This document shows positions 16,179 through 23,351 of a stretch of 28,353 bases of DNA, in pieces. The notes under the pieces are model-generated. The model was not told the DNA's origin and searched no databases. It saw only the letters and a program-made list of their open reading frames with translations. This DNA comes from CAZFHP01 sp964519365. GTDB taxonomy: Bacteria; Babelota; Babeliae; Babelales; RVW-14. The stretch is taken from assembly GCA_964519365.1 (NCBI GenBank), contig CAZFHP010000017.1, forward strand, positions 1 through 28,353, read 5' to 3'. Each line of letters opens with the position of its first letter. Position 1 is the first letter of the stretch. Made by a program: the position numbers and the translations under genes.

Positions 16179-16668
16179 CAAAATTTTAGATTTTGCGTTT
16201 GAAGGGACGCTTTTTATTTTGTTTGCGTATAAACTATATGGCTTAATTATTTCTTATGTTATTCCCTATTTGTCTGCACAAATGATACAAATTCAAAAAA
16301 AACAAACAGAATTTTTGGAAAAAGATAAATTATTGATGTCAACGATAAAAAGAATTGATAATCAAACGAGTCATCAAAAAAAGATGTTTGTTGTTATGGA
16401 AAAAAAAGTACGTCAATGGAATAATGCTTTGTATGACAAGCGATTAAAAAAAGAAAGGGATCGAAAAGCTATTTTTTTACGAGTTTTAGAAAAGAGACGA
16501 TTTCAAGAAAAGCGCCTTGCAATTTCTAAAACCGCAACAAAAGCTATTCCTAGGGCTATAAAAGAAACTCAAGCAGAAATTGAAAAATTGCATTATACGC
16601 AACATGGAGCAGAACTATTACATAGTTTTATTATGCGCTTGCAAAAAACAGAACAAAGTAATCGATAG
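16165..16668 (+). CDS. atpF: ATP synthase F0 b'-type stalk subunit (second copy)
   Basis: The gene encodes 167 residues from ATG 16165; an ATG at 16150 would add five residues, but GGGTGCC spacing favours the inner one. One N-terminal membrane segment (FEGTLFILFAYKLYGLIISYVIPYL) is followed by a long, very basic coiled coil (KK-, RR-, KR-rich) ending near EQSNR. Position b-b'-delta-alpha supports a peripheral-stalk subunit paired with the previous gene. The heavy Lys/Arg content is unusual compared with the Ala/Glu-rich dimers of well-studied species. I cannot say which of the two is b and which is b'. Confidence 0.75.
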   Translation: MFIDNKILDFAFEGTLFILFAYKLYGLIISYVIPYLSAQMIQIQKKQTEFLEKDKLLMSTIKRIDNQTSHQKKMFVVMEKKVRQWNNALYDKRLKKERDRKAIFLRVLEKRRFQEKRLAISKTATKAIPRAIKETQAEIEKLHYTQHGAELLHSFIMRLQKTEQSNR

Positions 16669-16691
16669 TAAAGTAATTGGTAGCGTAATGG

Positions 16692-17255
16692 ATGATAATG
16701 AAAACAGACGTTGACGACATAGCGAAAAAATATGCTCAAGCATATTTTAATATGTACGCGCATCTTCTTGATCAACGCTGTGTTGATGTGCTTATTGATT
16801 TAGATAACTTTTTTAAAGAAAATAGACGAATATTTCTTTATTTAAGTATTCCTACAATTGCCGAGAATGTTAAAGAGCATGTGCTGAATGAGCTTTTTCG
16901 TGTTTTTAATATTTGCGATAATATTAAGGCGATTGTTTATTTGTTATTGCGCCATAAAAGAATAGAGCTTTTTAGTGATGTTGTGTATCACGCTGTCCGT
17001 TTGTTTAGGCTTTCCAAAAATGTTCAATTGTTTAATATTTTTACATCCCATGTTCTTTTAGAGCAAGAGAAAGCAGAAATTATAAGTTTTTTAAAAAGAA
17101 TAACGGGGTTTTCGATTGTTGCGGAGTTTATAATTGATAAAAGATTGATTAGTGGCATAAGGATTCGAGGGGATTATATCATGTGGGAACATTCTCTTGC
17201 GCGGTTATTAAGAGATGTCGAACAAGATGTTTTACAGCAGGTGAGGTCATGGTAG
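16692..17255 (+). CDS. atpH: ATP synthase F1 delta subunit (OSCP)
   Basis: The 187-residue protein has the OSCP pattern: N-terminal helical domain beginning IAKKYAQAYFN (YA.A motif) and the C-terminal motif DKRLISGIRIRGDYIMWEHSLARLLRD, where family members read D..liGGiri..gd...D.S. It joins F1 to the peripheral stalk. The start could be ATG 16692 or the Met two codons later (16698). The last codons overlap the start of atpA by 7 bases, indicating translational coupling. Confidence 0.87.
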   Translation: MIMKTDVDDIAKKYAQAYFNMYAHLLDQRCVDVLIDLDNFFKENRRIFLYLSIPTIAENVKEHVLNELFRVFNICDNIKAIVYLLLRHKRIELFSDVVYHAVRLFRLSKNVQLFNIFTSHVLLEQEKAEIISFLKRITGFSIVAEFIIDKRLISGIRIRGDYIMWEHSLARLLRDVEQDVLQQVRSW

Positions 17256-18754
17256 GAAAAGAAACGGATATTATTTCGATATTAGAAAAATCTTTGAGTC
17301 GACAACCACAGGAAAAACTTGAGGAAATAGGAACGGTTATCAAAGTTGGGGATGGAATTTGTAAAGTATATGGTTTGACCAATGCTTTTTTTGGGGAATT
17401 TATTCACTTTGAAGGTGGTGGTAAAGGGCTTATTCTAGACCTAGATGAAGATTATGTTTCAGTTGTATTGCTTGACAGTTCGTCAGTGGTTGTTGAGCAA
17501 GAGGTTGCTAAACGAACGGGAAATTTATTTGTTGTTCCTGCTGGCGATAAATTAATAGGTCGTGTTATTAGTGCCCGAGGTTTTGCTCGTGATTCGTGTG
17601 GTGATCTTGAAGTGGAAGCATGGGTTCCTATAGAAAAACAAATTGAGGGGATAGCGCAACGAAGTCCTGTTAATAGATCCATGGAAACAGGAATAATAAA
17701 GATTGATAGCTTAATCCCAATAGGCAAAGGACAACGGGAGCTTATTATCGGTAATCGAAATACAGGAAAGACGACGATTGCGCTTGATGCTATTTTGCAT
17801 CAAAAAGGCAAAGACGTTATCTGTATTTATGTGTCAATTGGACACAAACAAGCAAGTACCGCCAGAATTATTTATAAGCTTGAGGAGCATGGTGCGCTTG
17901 ATTATACGCTTGTTGTTAACGCTGATTCTAAAGAAAGTGCGTTAAATCAATATTTAGCTCCATACGCAGGGTGTGCTATTGGTGAGTATTTTATGAATAA
18001 AGGGCGAGATGTTTTAATTATCTATGACGACTTAAGTGCTCATGCTATTGCGTATCGAGAACTATCGCTACTTTTAAGACGACCTCCTGGGCGAGAAGCA
18101 TACCCAGGGGATATTTTCTATATTCACTCTCGCTTACTTGAACGGGCAGGGCAACTGTGTGCGCAAAGAGGTGGCGGCTCTTTAACTGCGTTGCCAATCA
18201 TTCAGACGCAAGGGGACGACATTTCTGCGTATATTCCGACAAATTTAATCTCAATAACAGATGGTCAAATTTTTTTGGATACAAAATTATTTAACAAAGG
18301 GATTCGTCCATCAATTAATGTTGGATTATCTGTTTCTCGTGTTGGTGGCGTAGCACAAACAAAAGCAATTAAAAAAGTTTCGGGAAGTTTAAAACTTGAA
18401 CTTGCTCAATATGAAGAGCTTCTTGCATTTGCGCAATTTGGGTCAGAGCTTGATAAAGAAAGTAAGCGAGCTCTTGATAGAGGGCGACGAGCATTGGAAA
18501 TTTTGCAACAAGGTGTTCATGAGACATATTCGTTTGTTGACCAGACAATCTTTTTGTTTTTGTTGAAAGAGAATTTTTTGGATAAACTTGATTTGTCTGT
18601 TGTTAAACAGTATGTAACACAGTTTGTAAGTTATATACAAAGTGTTCATAGTCACATTTACAATAATATTTTAGAAGCCCAAGATTTGTCTGAAAGCGAC
18701 TGTGCAGGGCTTGCGAGTGCTGTTGAAGAGTTTAACTTGTTATTCTCCAAATGA
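17249..18754 (+). CDS. atpA: ATP synthase F1 alpha subunit
   Basis: The 501-residue subunit starts at ATG 17249, preceded by GGTGAGG and overlapping atpH; longer readings into atpH are not credible. It shows the beta-barrel domain (EIGTVIKVGDGICKVYGL), the non-catalytic nucleotide site with P-loop GNRNTGKTT (usual form GDRQTGKT: Asp is Asn), DVLIIYDDLSAHA (Walker B), RRPPGREAYPGD and the arginine-finger segment VGLSVSRVGG. The C-terminal helical domain (LAQYEELLAFAQFGSELDK...) is complete. Gamma, beta and epsilon, which normally follow, are absent here; the next gene overlaps by ATGA and is a small lipoprotein. The complex must be completed by genes elsewhere. Confidence 0.96.
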   Translation: MVGKETDIISILEKSLSRQPQEKLEEIGTVIKVGDGICKVYGLTNAFFGEFIHFEGGGKGLILDLDEDYVSVVLLDSSSVVVEQEVAKRTGNLFVVPAGDKLIGRVISARGFARDSCGDLEVEAWVPIEKQIEGIAQRSPVNRSMETGIIKIDSLIPIGKGQRELIIGNRNTGKTTIALDAILHQKGKDVICIYVSIGHKQASTARIIYKLEEHGALDYTLVVNADSKESALNQYLAPYAGCAIGEYFMNKGRDVLIIYDDLSAHAIAYRELSLLLRRPPGREAYPGDIFYIHSRLLERAGQLCAQRGGGSLTALPIIQTQGDDISAYIPTNLISITDGQIFLDTKLFNKGIRPSINVGLSVSRVGGVAQTKAIKKVSGSLKLELAQYEELLAFAQFGSELDKESKRALDRGRRALEILQQGVHETYSFVDQTIFLFLLKENFLDKLDLSVVKQYVTQFVSYIQSVHSHIYNNILEAQDLSESDCAGLASAVEEFNLLFSK

Positions 18755-19200
18755 GCTCTTTAACTATTTTAAATATTCTGAATATTTTGTGTTTGATAAT
18801 ATCTTGTTGTTTGTTTTCTAATTGTGGGCGAAAGCGACGAAATATTTTTTCGTTTCATGAAACAAAAAAAACTGTTAGCGTTAATCGATTATCATTGCCT
18901 GCAGTTCGTGGGGTGCGAGTTGTTTCGTTTGCTCATGGAAACAAAATAACATGGCATGCGCTTACTACTCATGACATAACAACTAAAAACACAAAGCTTA
19001 TTGGCTATAATATTTATCGATTAACAAAAGCGGGCTTTGTTCTTAAGCATGCTTTGAATAAAGAGCCTATTACAAAAAACGAGTTTCTTAATCGAATTTC
19101 TAAAAACAGTTCGCTTAATCGAGCGTATCTTATACGGGCAATTTTTAAAATACAAGACGAAACTATTTTGGGGCCAGCAAGTAAAATTGTTCGCCAGTAG
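18751..19200 (+). CDS. Small FN3-like putative lipoprotein coupled to atpA
   Basis: This 149-residue protein's start overlaps the atpA stop as ATGA, so it is translated with the ATP synthase operon. Residues 1-25 are hydrophobic with IISC (17-20), a plausible lipobox, then NCGRKRR. The rest looks like one fibronectin type III-like domain: LPAVRGVRVVSF...ITWHAL, LIGYNIYRLTKAGF, ...AYLIRAIF, and LGPASKIV. It is not an ATP synthase subunit that I recognise. Its co-transcription with c-b-b'-delta-alpha may simply be a operon hitch-hiker, or it may help anchor or assemble the complex; the latter is speculation. Confidence 0.72.
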   Translation: MSSLTILNILNILCLIISCCLFSNCGRKRRNIFSFHETKKTVSVNRLSLPAVRGVRVVSFAHGNKITWHALTTHDITTKNTKLIGYNIYRLTKAGFVLKHALNKEPITKNEFLNRISKNSSLNRAYLIRAIFKIQDETILGPASKIVRQ

Positions 19201-19211
19201 AAAAATATTTC

Positions 19212-19248
19212 AAAAAAAACTCCCTCCAACTTAGGACAAGCTGGAGGG
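19212..19248 (-). terminator. Intrinsic terminator read on the minus strand
   Basis: Read on the minus strand, CCCTCCAGCTT (loop GTCCT) pairs with AAGTTGGAGGG over 11 bp including one G-U pair, and is followed by AG and eight T (19212-19219). On the plus strand the same bases would contain an A/C mismatch and be followed by G7, so the direction is clear. No minus-strand protein gene ends here, so it must close a non-coding transcript. Confidence 0.8.
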
Positions 19249-19338
19249 TTGGGGGGGCGAACAATACAATTAAGTATTGTTCATTTAGGGACTTTCTATT
19301 TTTTAGTCCACCACATACTTTCTTAAATTTTTACTCAT
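19212..19338 (-). ncRNA. Candidate small non-coding RNA (~127 nt), unknown class
   Basis: Between the lipoprotein gene and the P-type ATPase, the minus strand holds a complete transcription unit. A -35/-10 promoter (19345-19373) is followed by three consecutive hairpins: GGACT/AGTCC, a perfect 9-bp stem GAACAATAC/GTATTGTTC (19259-19267 with 19274-19282), and an 11-bp terminator stem with T8. Before the terminator is a run of seven C. The only ATG-initiated frame (11 codons, starting at the predicted transcription start) has no Shine-Dalgarno and is probably not coding. It lacks the SRP-RNA GGAAG tetraloop region and does not resemble tmRNA or RNase P. It could be a trans-acting sRNA or regulate the adjacent ATPase gene. 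Confidence 0.6.
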
Positions 19339-19344
19339 GCAAGA

Positions 19345-19373
19345 ATGGTAACAGCCTAAAGAGATGATGTCAA
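19345..19373 (-). promoter_or_regulatory. Promoter of the candidate small RNA
   Basis: On the minus strand a perfect TTGACA (19368-19373) is separated by 17 bases from TACCAT (19345-19350), with TGT immediately before it giving an extended -10. The predicted start is near 19338. Confidence 0.65.
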
Positions 19374-19386
19374 GAAAAAAACTTGA

Positions 19387-19416
19387 TTGAAAAATTATGT
19401 GCAATTGGGTTATAGT
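19387..19416 (+). promoter_or_regulatory. Promoter of the P-type ATPase gene
   Basis: TTGAAA (19387-19392) and TATAGT (19411-19416) are 18 bases apart, each with five of six consensus matches. The -35 box lies 13 bases from that of the divergent small-RNA promoter, so the two are back-to-back. Confidence 0.55.
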
Positions 19417-19488
19417 TTTATATGTAATTTATTACGACGGTGTGTTTTTTAATAAGTTCTCTAGCTGGCGTCTTTGAAGGGGTCTTGT

Positions 19489-22149
19489 ATGACGATAGAT
19501 GCATATAAAAAAACGATAGACTTTTTGTGTCAAACGTTACATGTTGATATTCATGCTGGGTTGTCATCAGTTGAGGCGACTAATCGGTTACAAACGTATG
19601 GCCCAAATTCGTTGCCGGAAAAACGGGGCGTTTCGGCAATAATAGTATTGCTGCGACAATTTACAAGCCCGCTCATGTTTGTTCTTCTCATAGCTTCTAT
19701 TGCGAGCATAATAATTGGCGAAAAAAAAGATGCACTCGTAATTCTTATAGCAGTGATTATTAACGTAATAGTTGGCTTTATTCAAGAATTAAAAGCCGAA
19801 CGCGCCTCTCAGGCGCTTAAGTCGTATGAAGTCGACTATTGTACAGTGTTGCGAGAAGGGCGACATGTGTCTATAGAATCAAAAAAAATAGTTCCAGGTG
19901 ATATTGTTTTTCTCAGTGCTGGCTCTCGTGTGCCTGCAGATATTCGTTTGGCCCACACAGTAGATCTTACGGTCGAAGAGGCGCTGTTGACCGGTGAATC
20001 AAAGCCGATTAAAAAAAACACAGAAAAGCTAGAAGAAACCCTGCCCATAGGCGATCGCATTAATATGGCCTATGCAGGAACATATGTCTTAAGCGGCAAA
20101 GCAACCGGTATTGTAACGCATACAGGCATGAATACAGAATTGGGCAAAATAGCGGGGCTTATTTTGCAAACCCATGAAGAAGCAACACCGTTACAAGTAC
20201 AAATAAAGCGATTTAGCTGGCTATTGGGAAGCTTTCTTTTGGCTATTACGCTTCTTGTAGCGCTTATTGCTTATCTGAAAAATATGCCGCTTCATGAACT
20301 TGTTACAATATCTATAGCCCTTGCTGTTGCTGCGATACCCGAGGGTTTGCTTGTTGCTGTAACGGCTATTTTGGCTATAGGCATGCATCGCATGCTCAAA
20401 CGTAAAGCCCTTGTCAGGCATTTGATTGCAGCTGAAACACTTGGTAGCGTATCTGTTATCTGTACAGATAAGACAGGAACGCTTACTCAGGGTCGTATGC
20501 AGGTTGTTCGTCTTGCAACCCAAGAGCGCGATATTCATGTGCATGACGATATGTCTAGAGATGTTTTTAAAGAGCCCGACTTACAAGAATTTATTCAAGC
20601 ATGTATTTTAAATAACGATGCCGATGTGCTCTCGGTGACAGATAGAATTATTGGCAACCCAACAGAAATAGCACTGCTTGAGTTTGCCCGATTCACGCAT
20701 GTGTATGATATCGAAGAGATCGTGAAGAAATTTTCACGAGAGCAAGAGATTCCGTTCTCATCAGATATAAAGTACATGGCGACGCTTCATACGCTTAATG
20801 GGCAAAAACGTTTAATCGTCAAAGGGGCCCCAGAAAAAATCTTTGCCATGTGCAAACAGGACGATCTTGGCTTAAAACGTTTTGTCGATTTATCTCAATC
20901 TATGGTAGCAGACGGTCTGCGTATTCTTGCGCTTGCTATCAAAGATATTACGTTAAACTCAGGACAAGAAGCACAAGAGAAACAAGGATCGCAAGATGCA
21001 AAGAAAATATTCGGAGATCTAAGTGCCCAGCTTTCAGATCTTACGTGTATTGGCTTAATTGGGATACAAGATCCGTTACGTTCTCATGCCGCTCAAACAA
21101 TCGAAGATTTAAAAAAAGCAGGAATACATGTTGTTATCGTAACGGGAGATCATAAAGATACGGCAAGAAATATTGCCCAAAGTGTCGGGCTTGATGTAGC
21201 ACATGATGGGATCATGACTGGCCAGGATTTTGATACACTTTCTCAAGAAGAACTTAAAAAACGCATAACAGAGATTTCTGTTTTTGCACGTGTAGAGCCT
21301 AAGCATAAGATACATATTGTCAAAGCCTGGCAAGAAAGGGGGCACGCGGTTGCCATGACAGGTGACGGTGTTAACGATGCTCCAGCACTCAAAGCTGCTG
21401 ATATTGGCGTCGCGCTTGGTTCGGGTTCTGATGTATCTCACGAAGTTTCAGATATGGTCTTGCTTGATAATAATCTCTCTGTTATAAGTCAGGCTGTTCG
21501 TCAGGGGCGAATAATATTCGATAACATTCGCAAAGTAATTGTGTATTTAATGGCTGACAGTTTTAGTGAAATAATTTTAATTGGCGGGGCACTCGTTGCC
21601 GGCTTTCCGCTGCCATTATTAGCATCACAAATTTTCTGGATTAATCTCGTAACAGATGGATTCCCTAATATTGCTTTAACTCTTGAACCAGGTGAGCCAG
21701 AAATTATGCTCGAACGTCCACGAAAAAAAACAGAGCCTGTTGTTAACACGCCCATGAAAATTCTTATTTTCGTTATTGGGATTGTTACTGATATTGGCTT
21801 ATTCGCGCTTTATATTCTTCTTTTACGTTACAGTATATTTGATTTGCCTCATATTCGAACAATTATGTTTACAAGCTTGGCAATCGATTCGTTACTCTAT
21901 GTTTTTTCTGTACGTAGCTTGCGAACGTCTTTGTTTCGCATGAACCCATTTTCTAATCGCTGGTTGTTACTTGCTGTTGGAGCAGGTTTTCTTGTCCAAT
22001 TATTCGCAGTCTATGCCCCGTTCATGCAGCCATTATTTTCGACAGTTTCTTTGGGTTTATTTGAATGGACAATTATTTTAAGCTTAGCGCTTGTTAAACT
22101 AATTGCGATCGAAATTACGAAAGATATTTTTATTGCGCGCAAGAAATAG
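19489..22149 (+). CDS. P-type cation ATPase, P2 (Ca2+-type or Na+-type) subgroup
   Basis: The 886-residue pump starts at ATG 19489, with AAGGGG upstream; a TTG at 19474 is in frame but less likely. It has the cation ATPase N domain, TGES (168-171) in the actuator domain, AIPEGL (282-287, with ion-ligand Glu285) in M4, the phosphorylated Asp327 in DKTGTLT, KGAPE, TGDHKDTA and TGDGVNDAPAL, and M6 NLVTDG. SERCA-like M4 Glu and M6 Asn/Thr/Asp are present, but M5 reads ADSFSE, so the Asn ligand of SERCA is replaced (Ser by alignment), while the M5 Glu is kept. The substrate is probably Ca2+ or Na+. No beta subunit is needed. The gene is monocistronic and ends 1 base from a convergent gene. Confidence 0.92.
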   Translation: MTIDAYKKTIDFLCQTLHVDIHAGLSSVEATNRLQTYGPNSLPEKRGVSAIIVLLRQFTSPLMFVLLIASIASIIIGEKKDALVILIAVIINVIVGFIQELKAERASQALKSYEVDYCTVLREGRHVSIESKKIVPGDIVFLSAGSRVPADIRLAHTVDLTVEEALLTGESKPIKKNTEKLEETLPIGDRINMAYAGTYVLSGKATGIVTHTGMNTELGKIAGLILQTHEEATPLQVQIKRFSWLLGSFLLAITLLVALIAYLKNMPLHELVTISIALAVAAIPEGLLVAVTAILAIGMHRMLKRKALVRHLIAAETLGSVSVICTDKTGTLTQGRMQVVRLATQERDIHVHDDMSRDVFKEPDLQEFIQACILNNDADVLSVTDRIIGNPTEIALLEFARFTHVYDIEEIVKKFSREQEIPFSSDIKYMATLHTLNGQKRLIVKGAPEKIFAMCKQDDLGLKRFVDLSQSMVADGLRILALAIKDITLNSGQEAQEKQGSQDAKKIFGDLSAQLSDLTCIGLIGIQDPLRSHAAQTIEDLKKAGIHVVIVTGDHKDTARNIAQSVGLDVAHDGIMTGQDFDTLSQEELKKRITEISVFARVEPKHKIHIVKAWQERGHAVAMTGDGVNDAPALKAADIGVALGSGSDVSHEVSDMVLLDNNLSVISQAVRQGRIIFDNIRKVIVYLMADSFSEIILIGGALVAGFPLPLLASQIFWINLVTDGFPNIALTLEPGEPEIMLERPRKKTEPVVNTPMKILIFVIGIVTDIGLFALYILLLRYSIFDLPHIRTIMFTSLAIDSLLYVFSVRSLRTSLFRMNPFSNRWLLLAVGAGFLVQLFAVYAPFMQPLFSTVSLGLFEWTIILSLALVKLIAIEITKDIFIARKK

Positions 22150-22150
22150 T

Positions 22151-22681
22151 TCAGGCAAACGTCATAACCATCATGCTATTACCACATGCGTTAATAAATT
22201 TTTTCAGATCATCTGTTGTAATAACAGTCGTTGCTGTGTTAACTAATGGGTGCAAATTAAGTATCTCGTGATCAAAGAGATTATTATCCAGAATAACATG
22301 TATCTTATGTTCAGTATCGTTTATTAAGCCAAACGGCGTAACAGAACCGGGCGTAACGCCCAAGAATTTTTCAAGATCGTTGGCAGAACAAAAGCTCAAG
22401 TGTTTTATGTCAAAGTGTAACCCAAGTTCTTTGAGCCTAATTTTTGTATGCTCAAGGGCAACAACAAGAAAATAATGACGCTTTTTTTTGTCTCGCAAAA
22501 ACAAACACTTACAGTGTCCTCCTGGCAAATTATCGACCAATGGTTCTACTTGGTCAACAGTAAAAACAGCCGGATGATAGTGTGTTTCTGTTTTGATATC
22601 AAGCTGATCAAAAAGATCAAAAAGTTTTTTTTGAGCAGGCGTTTGCTCATGCTTTTGTGTGAGTGTTTCTTTTGGATTCAT
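22151..22681 (-). CDS. Prolyl-tRNA editing protein (ProXp / YbaK family)
   Basis: This 176-residue free-standing trans-editing domain hydrolyses mischarged aminoacyl-tRNA(Pro), typically Ala-tRNA(Pro). The start ATG 22681 is preceded by AAAGAG; a longer frame to 22765 lacks domain similarity. Motifs: HPAVFTVDQ (near the N-terminus), GGHCKCLFLRDKK (the Lys-bearing active-site loop), LSFCSANDLEKFLGVTPGSVTPFGLIND and LHPLVNTATTVI. These match the PrdX/ProXp-ala branch more than YbaK. It is convergent with the P-type ATPase, with only one base between the two stop codons. Confidence 0.88.
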   Translation of the reverse strand: MNPKETLTQKHEQTPAQKKLFDLFDQLDIKTETHYHPAVFTVDQVEPLVDNLPGGHCKCLFLRDKKKRHYFLVVALEHTKIRLKELGLHFDIKHLSFCSANDLEKFLGVTPGSVTPFGLINDTEHKIHVILDNNLFDHEILNLHPLVNTATTVITTDDLKKFINACGNSMMVMTFA

Positions 22682-22758
22682 GTTTGTACTCTTTCTTTTT
22701 TGTATTTTTATTTTTTTGCGTAACCATACCATGCATATATTATTTTGTCGAAAAAGTA

Positions 22759-22787
22759 TTGACAATATCGTCTCAAATCGATAGTCT
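22759..22787 (+). promoter_or_regulatory. Promoter of tRNA-Phe
   Basis: TTGACA (22759-22764) and TAGTCT (22782-22787) are 17 bases apart and lie about 38 bases before the tRNA. The -35 is perfect, the -10 weak. Confidence 0.5.
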
Positions 22788-22825
22788 ACTGTTCATATGG
22801 AGCTCTGTGAAACATTTTCTTGTAA

Positions 22826-22901
22826 GCCAGGATAGCTCAGTTGGTAGAGCAGAAGACTGAAAATCTTTGTGTCGGCGGTTCAACTCCGCCTCCTGGCACC
22901 A
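22826..22901 (+). tRNA. tRNA-Phe (anticodon GAA)
   Basis: The 76-base cloverleaf includes acceptor stem GCCAGGA/TCCTGGC, D arm GCTC..GAGC, anticodon stem with loop CTGAAAA (anticodon GAA), T arm GGCGG..CCGCC containing GGTTCAACTCC, discriminator A and an encoded CCA. It has its own promoter on the same strand and no other tRNA beside it. Confidence 0.96.
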
Positions 22902-23048
22902 CGATTTGATTTTTTTAAAAGATTTTAGGCTTCGAGATTTTTCTCTGAGTAGGGTGTTAGCGCTTATCGAAGTTTTCCCCCGTGCATCCTGAGGAGTCTC
23001 GTCGAAGCTCGTAGAGCGAAGACGGACGTATCGAAGGGCTGGCACCAC
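22893..23048 (+). repeat. Direct repeat of the tRNA-Phe 3' end flanking the repeat element
   Basis: CTGGCACCAC, which includes the tRNA's acceptor 3' end, occurs at 22893-22902 and again at 23039-23048. The 136 bases between hold the second dispersed-repeat copy. The arrangement resembles a tRNA attachment site with a very short insert, but the match is only ten bases. Confidence 0.35.
22973..23038 (-). repeat. GC-rich dispersed repeat, copy 2 (reverse orientation)
   Basis: Read on the minus strand it begins CCCTTCGATACG and contains CTTCGCT, a GAGC-containing hairpin, CCTCAGGATGCACGGGG and a trailing GAA, in the same order as the element at 6151-6207. It has a hairpin with CGTC/GACG and GCTC/GAGC stems. 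No coding potential. The remaining part of the 22902-23351 gap is AT-rich and without a gene. Confidence 0.55.
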
Positions 23049-23115
23049 TCTCGAAATTAACCTATGTTATTCCCGTATCAAGTCCGAGAGGCCTATGATT
23101 TTCGTTGGGAACTAT

Positions 23116-23137
23116 ACTTGAAATAACAAGTTTTTTT
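23116..23137 (+). terminator. Weak intrinsic terminator in the tRNA-ffh gap
   Basis: ACTTG (23116-23120) pairs with CAAGT (23127-23131) around a 6-base loop, followed by a run of seven T (23131-23137). It could end the tRNA-Phe transcript. The stem is only 5 bp. Confidence 0.45.
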
Positions 23138-23245
23138 GTGGTGGATAATGATTTGCTGGAATTTTCAAGGGTTTTTATTGGCAATGTGTTTTTTTGCGAT
23201 TTTGGGTTTGGTGAATTTTAGAAAAATCCTGTTTTCATGAATTTA

Positions 23246-23302
23246 TTTAAAGAACACGGTTTTTTGGTATACTGACGAGACATGTAACGTATAATGTAAC
23301 GT
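23246..23302 (+). promoter_or_regulatory. Promoter region of ffh with a 9-base direct repeat
   Basis: TTTAAA (23246-23251) and TATACT (23268-23273) are 16 bases apart, and a second -10-like TATAAT lies at 23290-23295. ATGTAACGT occurs at 23282-23290 and 23294-23302, bracketing that box, so it could be an operator. The ffh start is about 50-80 bases downstream. Confidence 0.45.
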
Positions 23303-23351
23303 GTGGGTACCAAAAATTCGTTAAACATATTTGTTAAGACAGGATTTTTTC

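Noticed and set aside
15819..16668. The two b-type genes as one frameshifted gene
   Set aside because: Each has its own membrane segment and its own start, as expected for a b/b' pair, rather than halves of a single protein.
19306..19338. 11-codon minus-strand frame (MSKNLRKYVVD) inside the candidate small RNA
   Set aside because: It starts at the predicted transcription start with no ribosome site and is followed by structured sequence; too short to call a gene.
21109..21441. Antisense frame within the P-type ATPase
   Set aside because: Lies opposite the conserved phosphorylation and hinge motifs; shadow only.
22682..22765. Extended start of the prolyl-tRNA editing protein
   Set aside because: The added 28 residues lie outside the family domain and overlap the likely promoter region.
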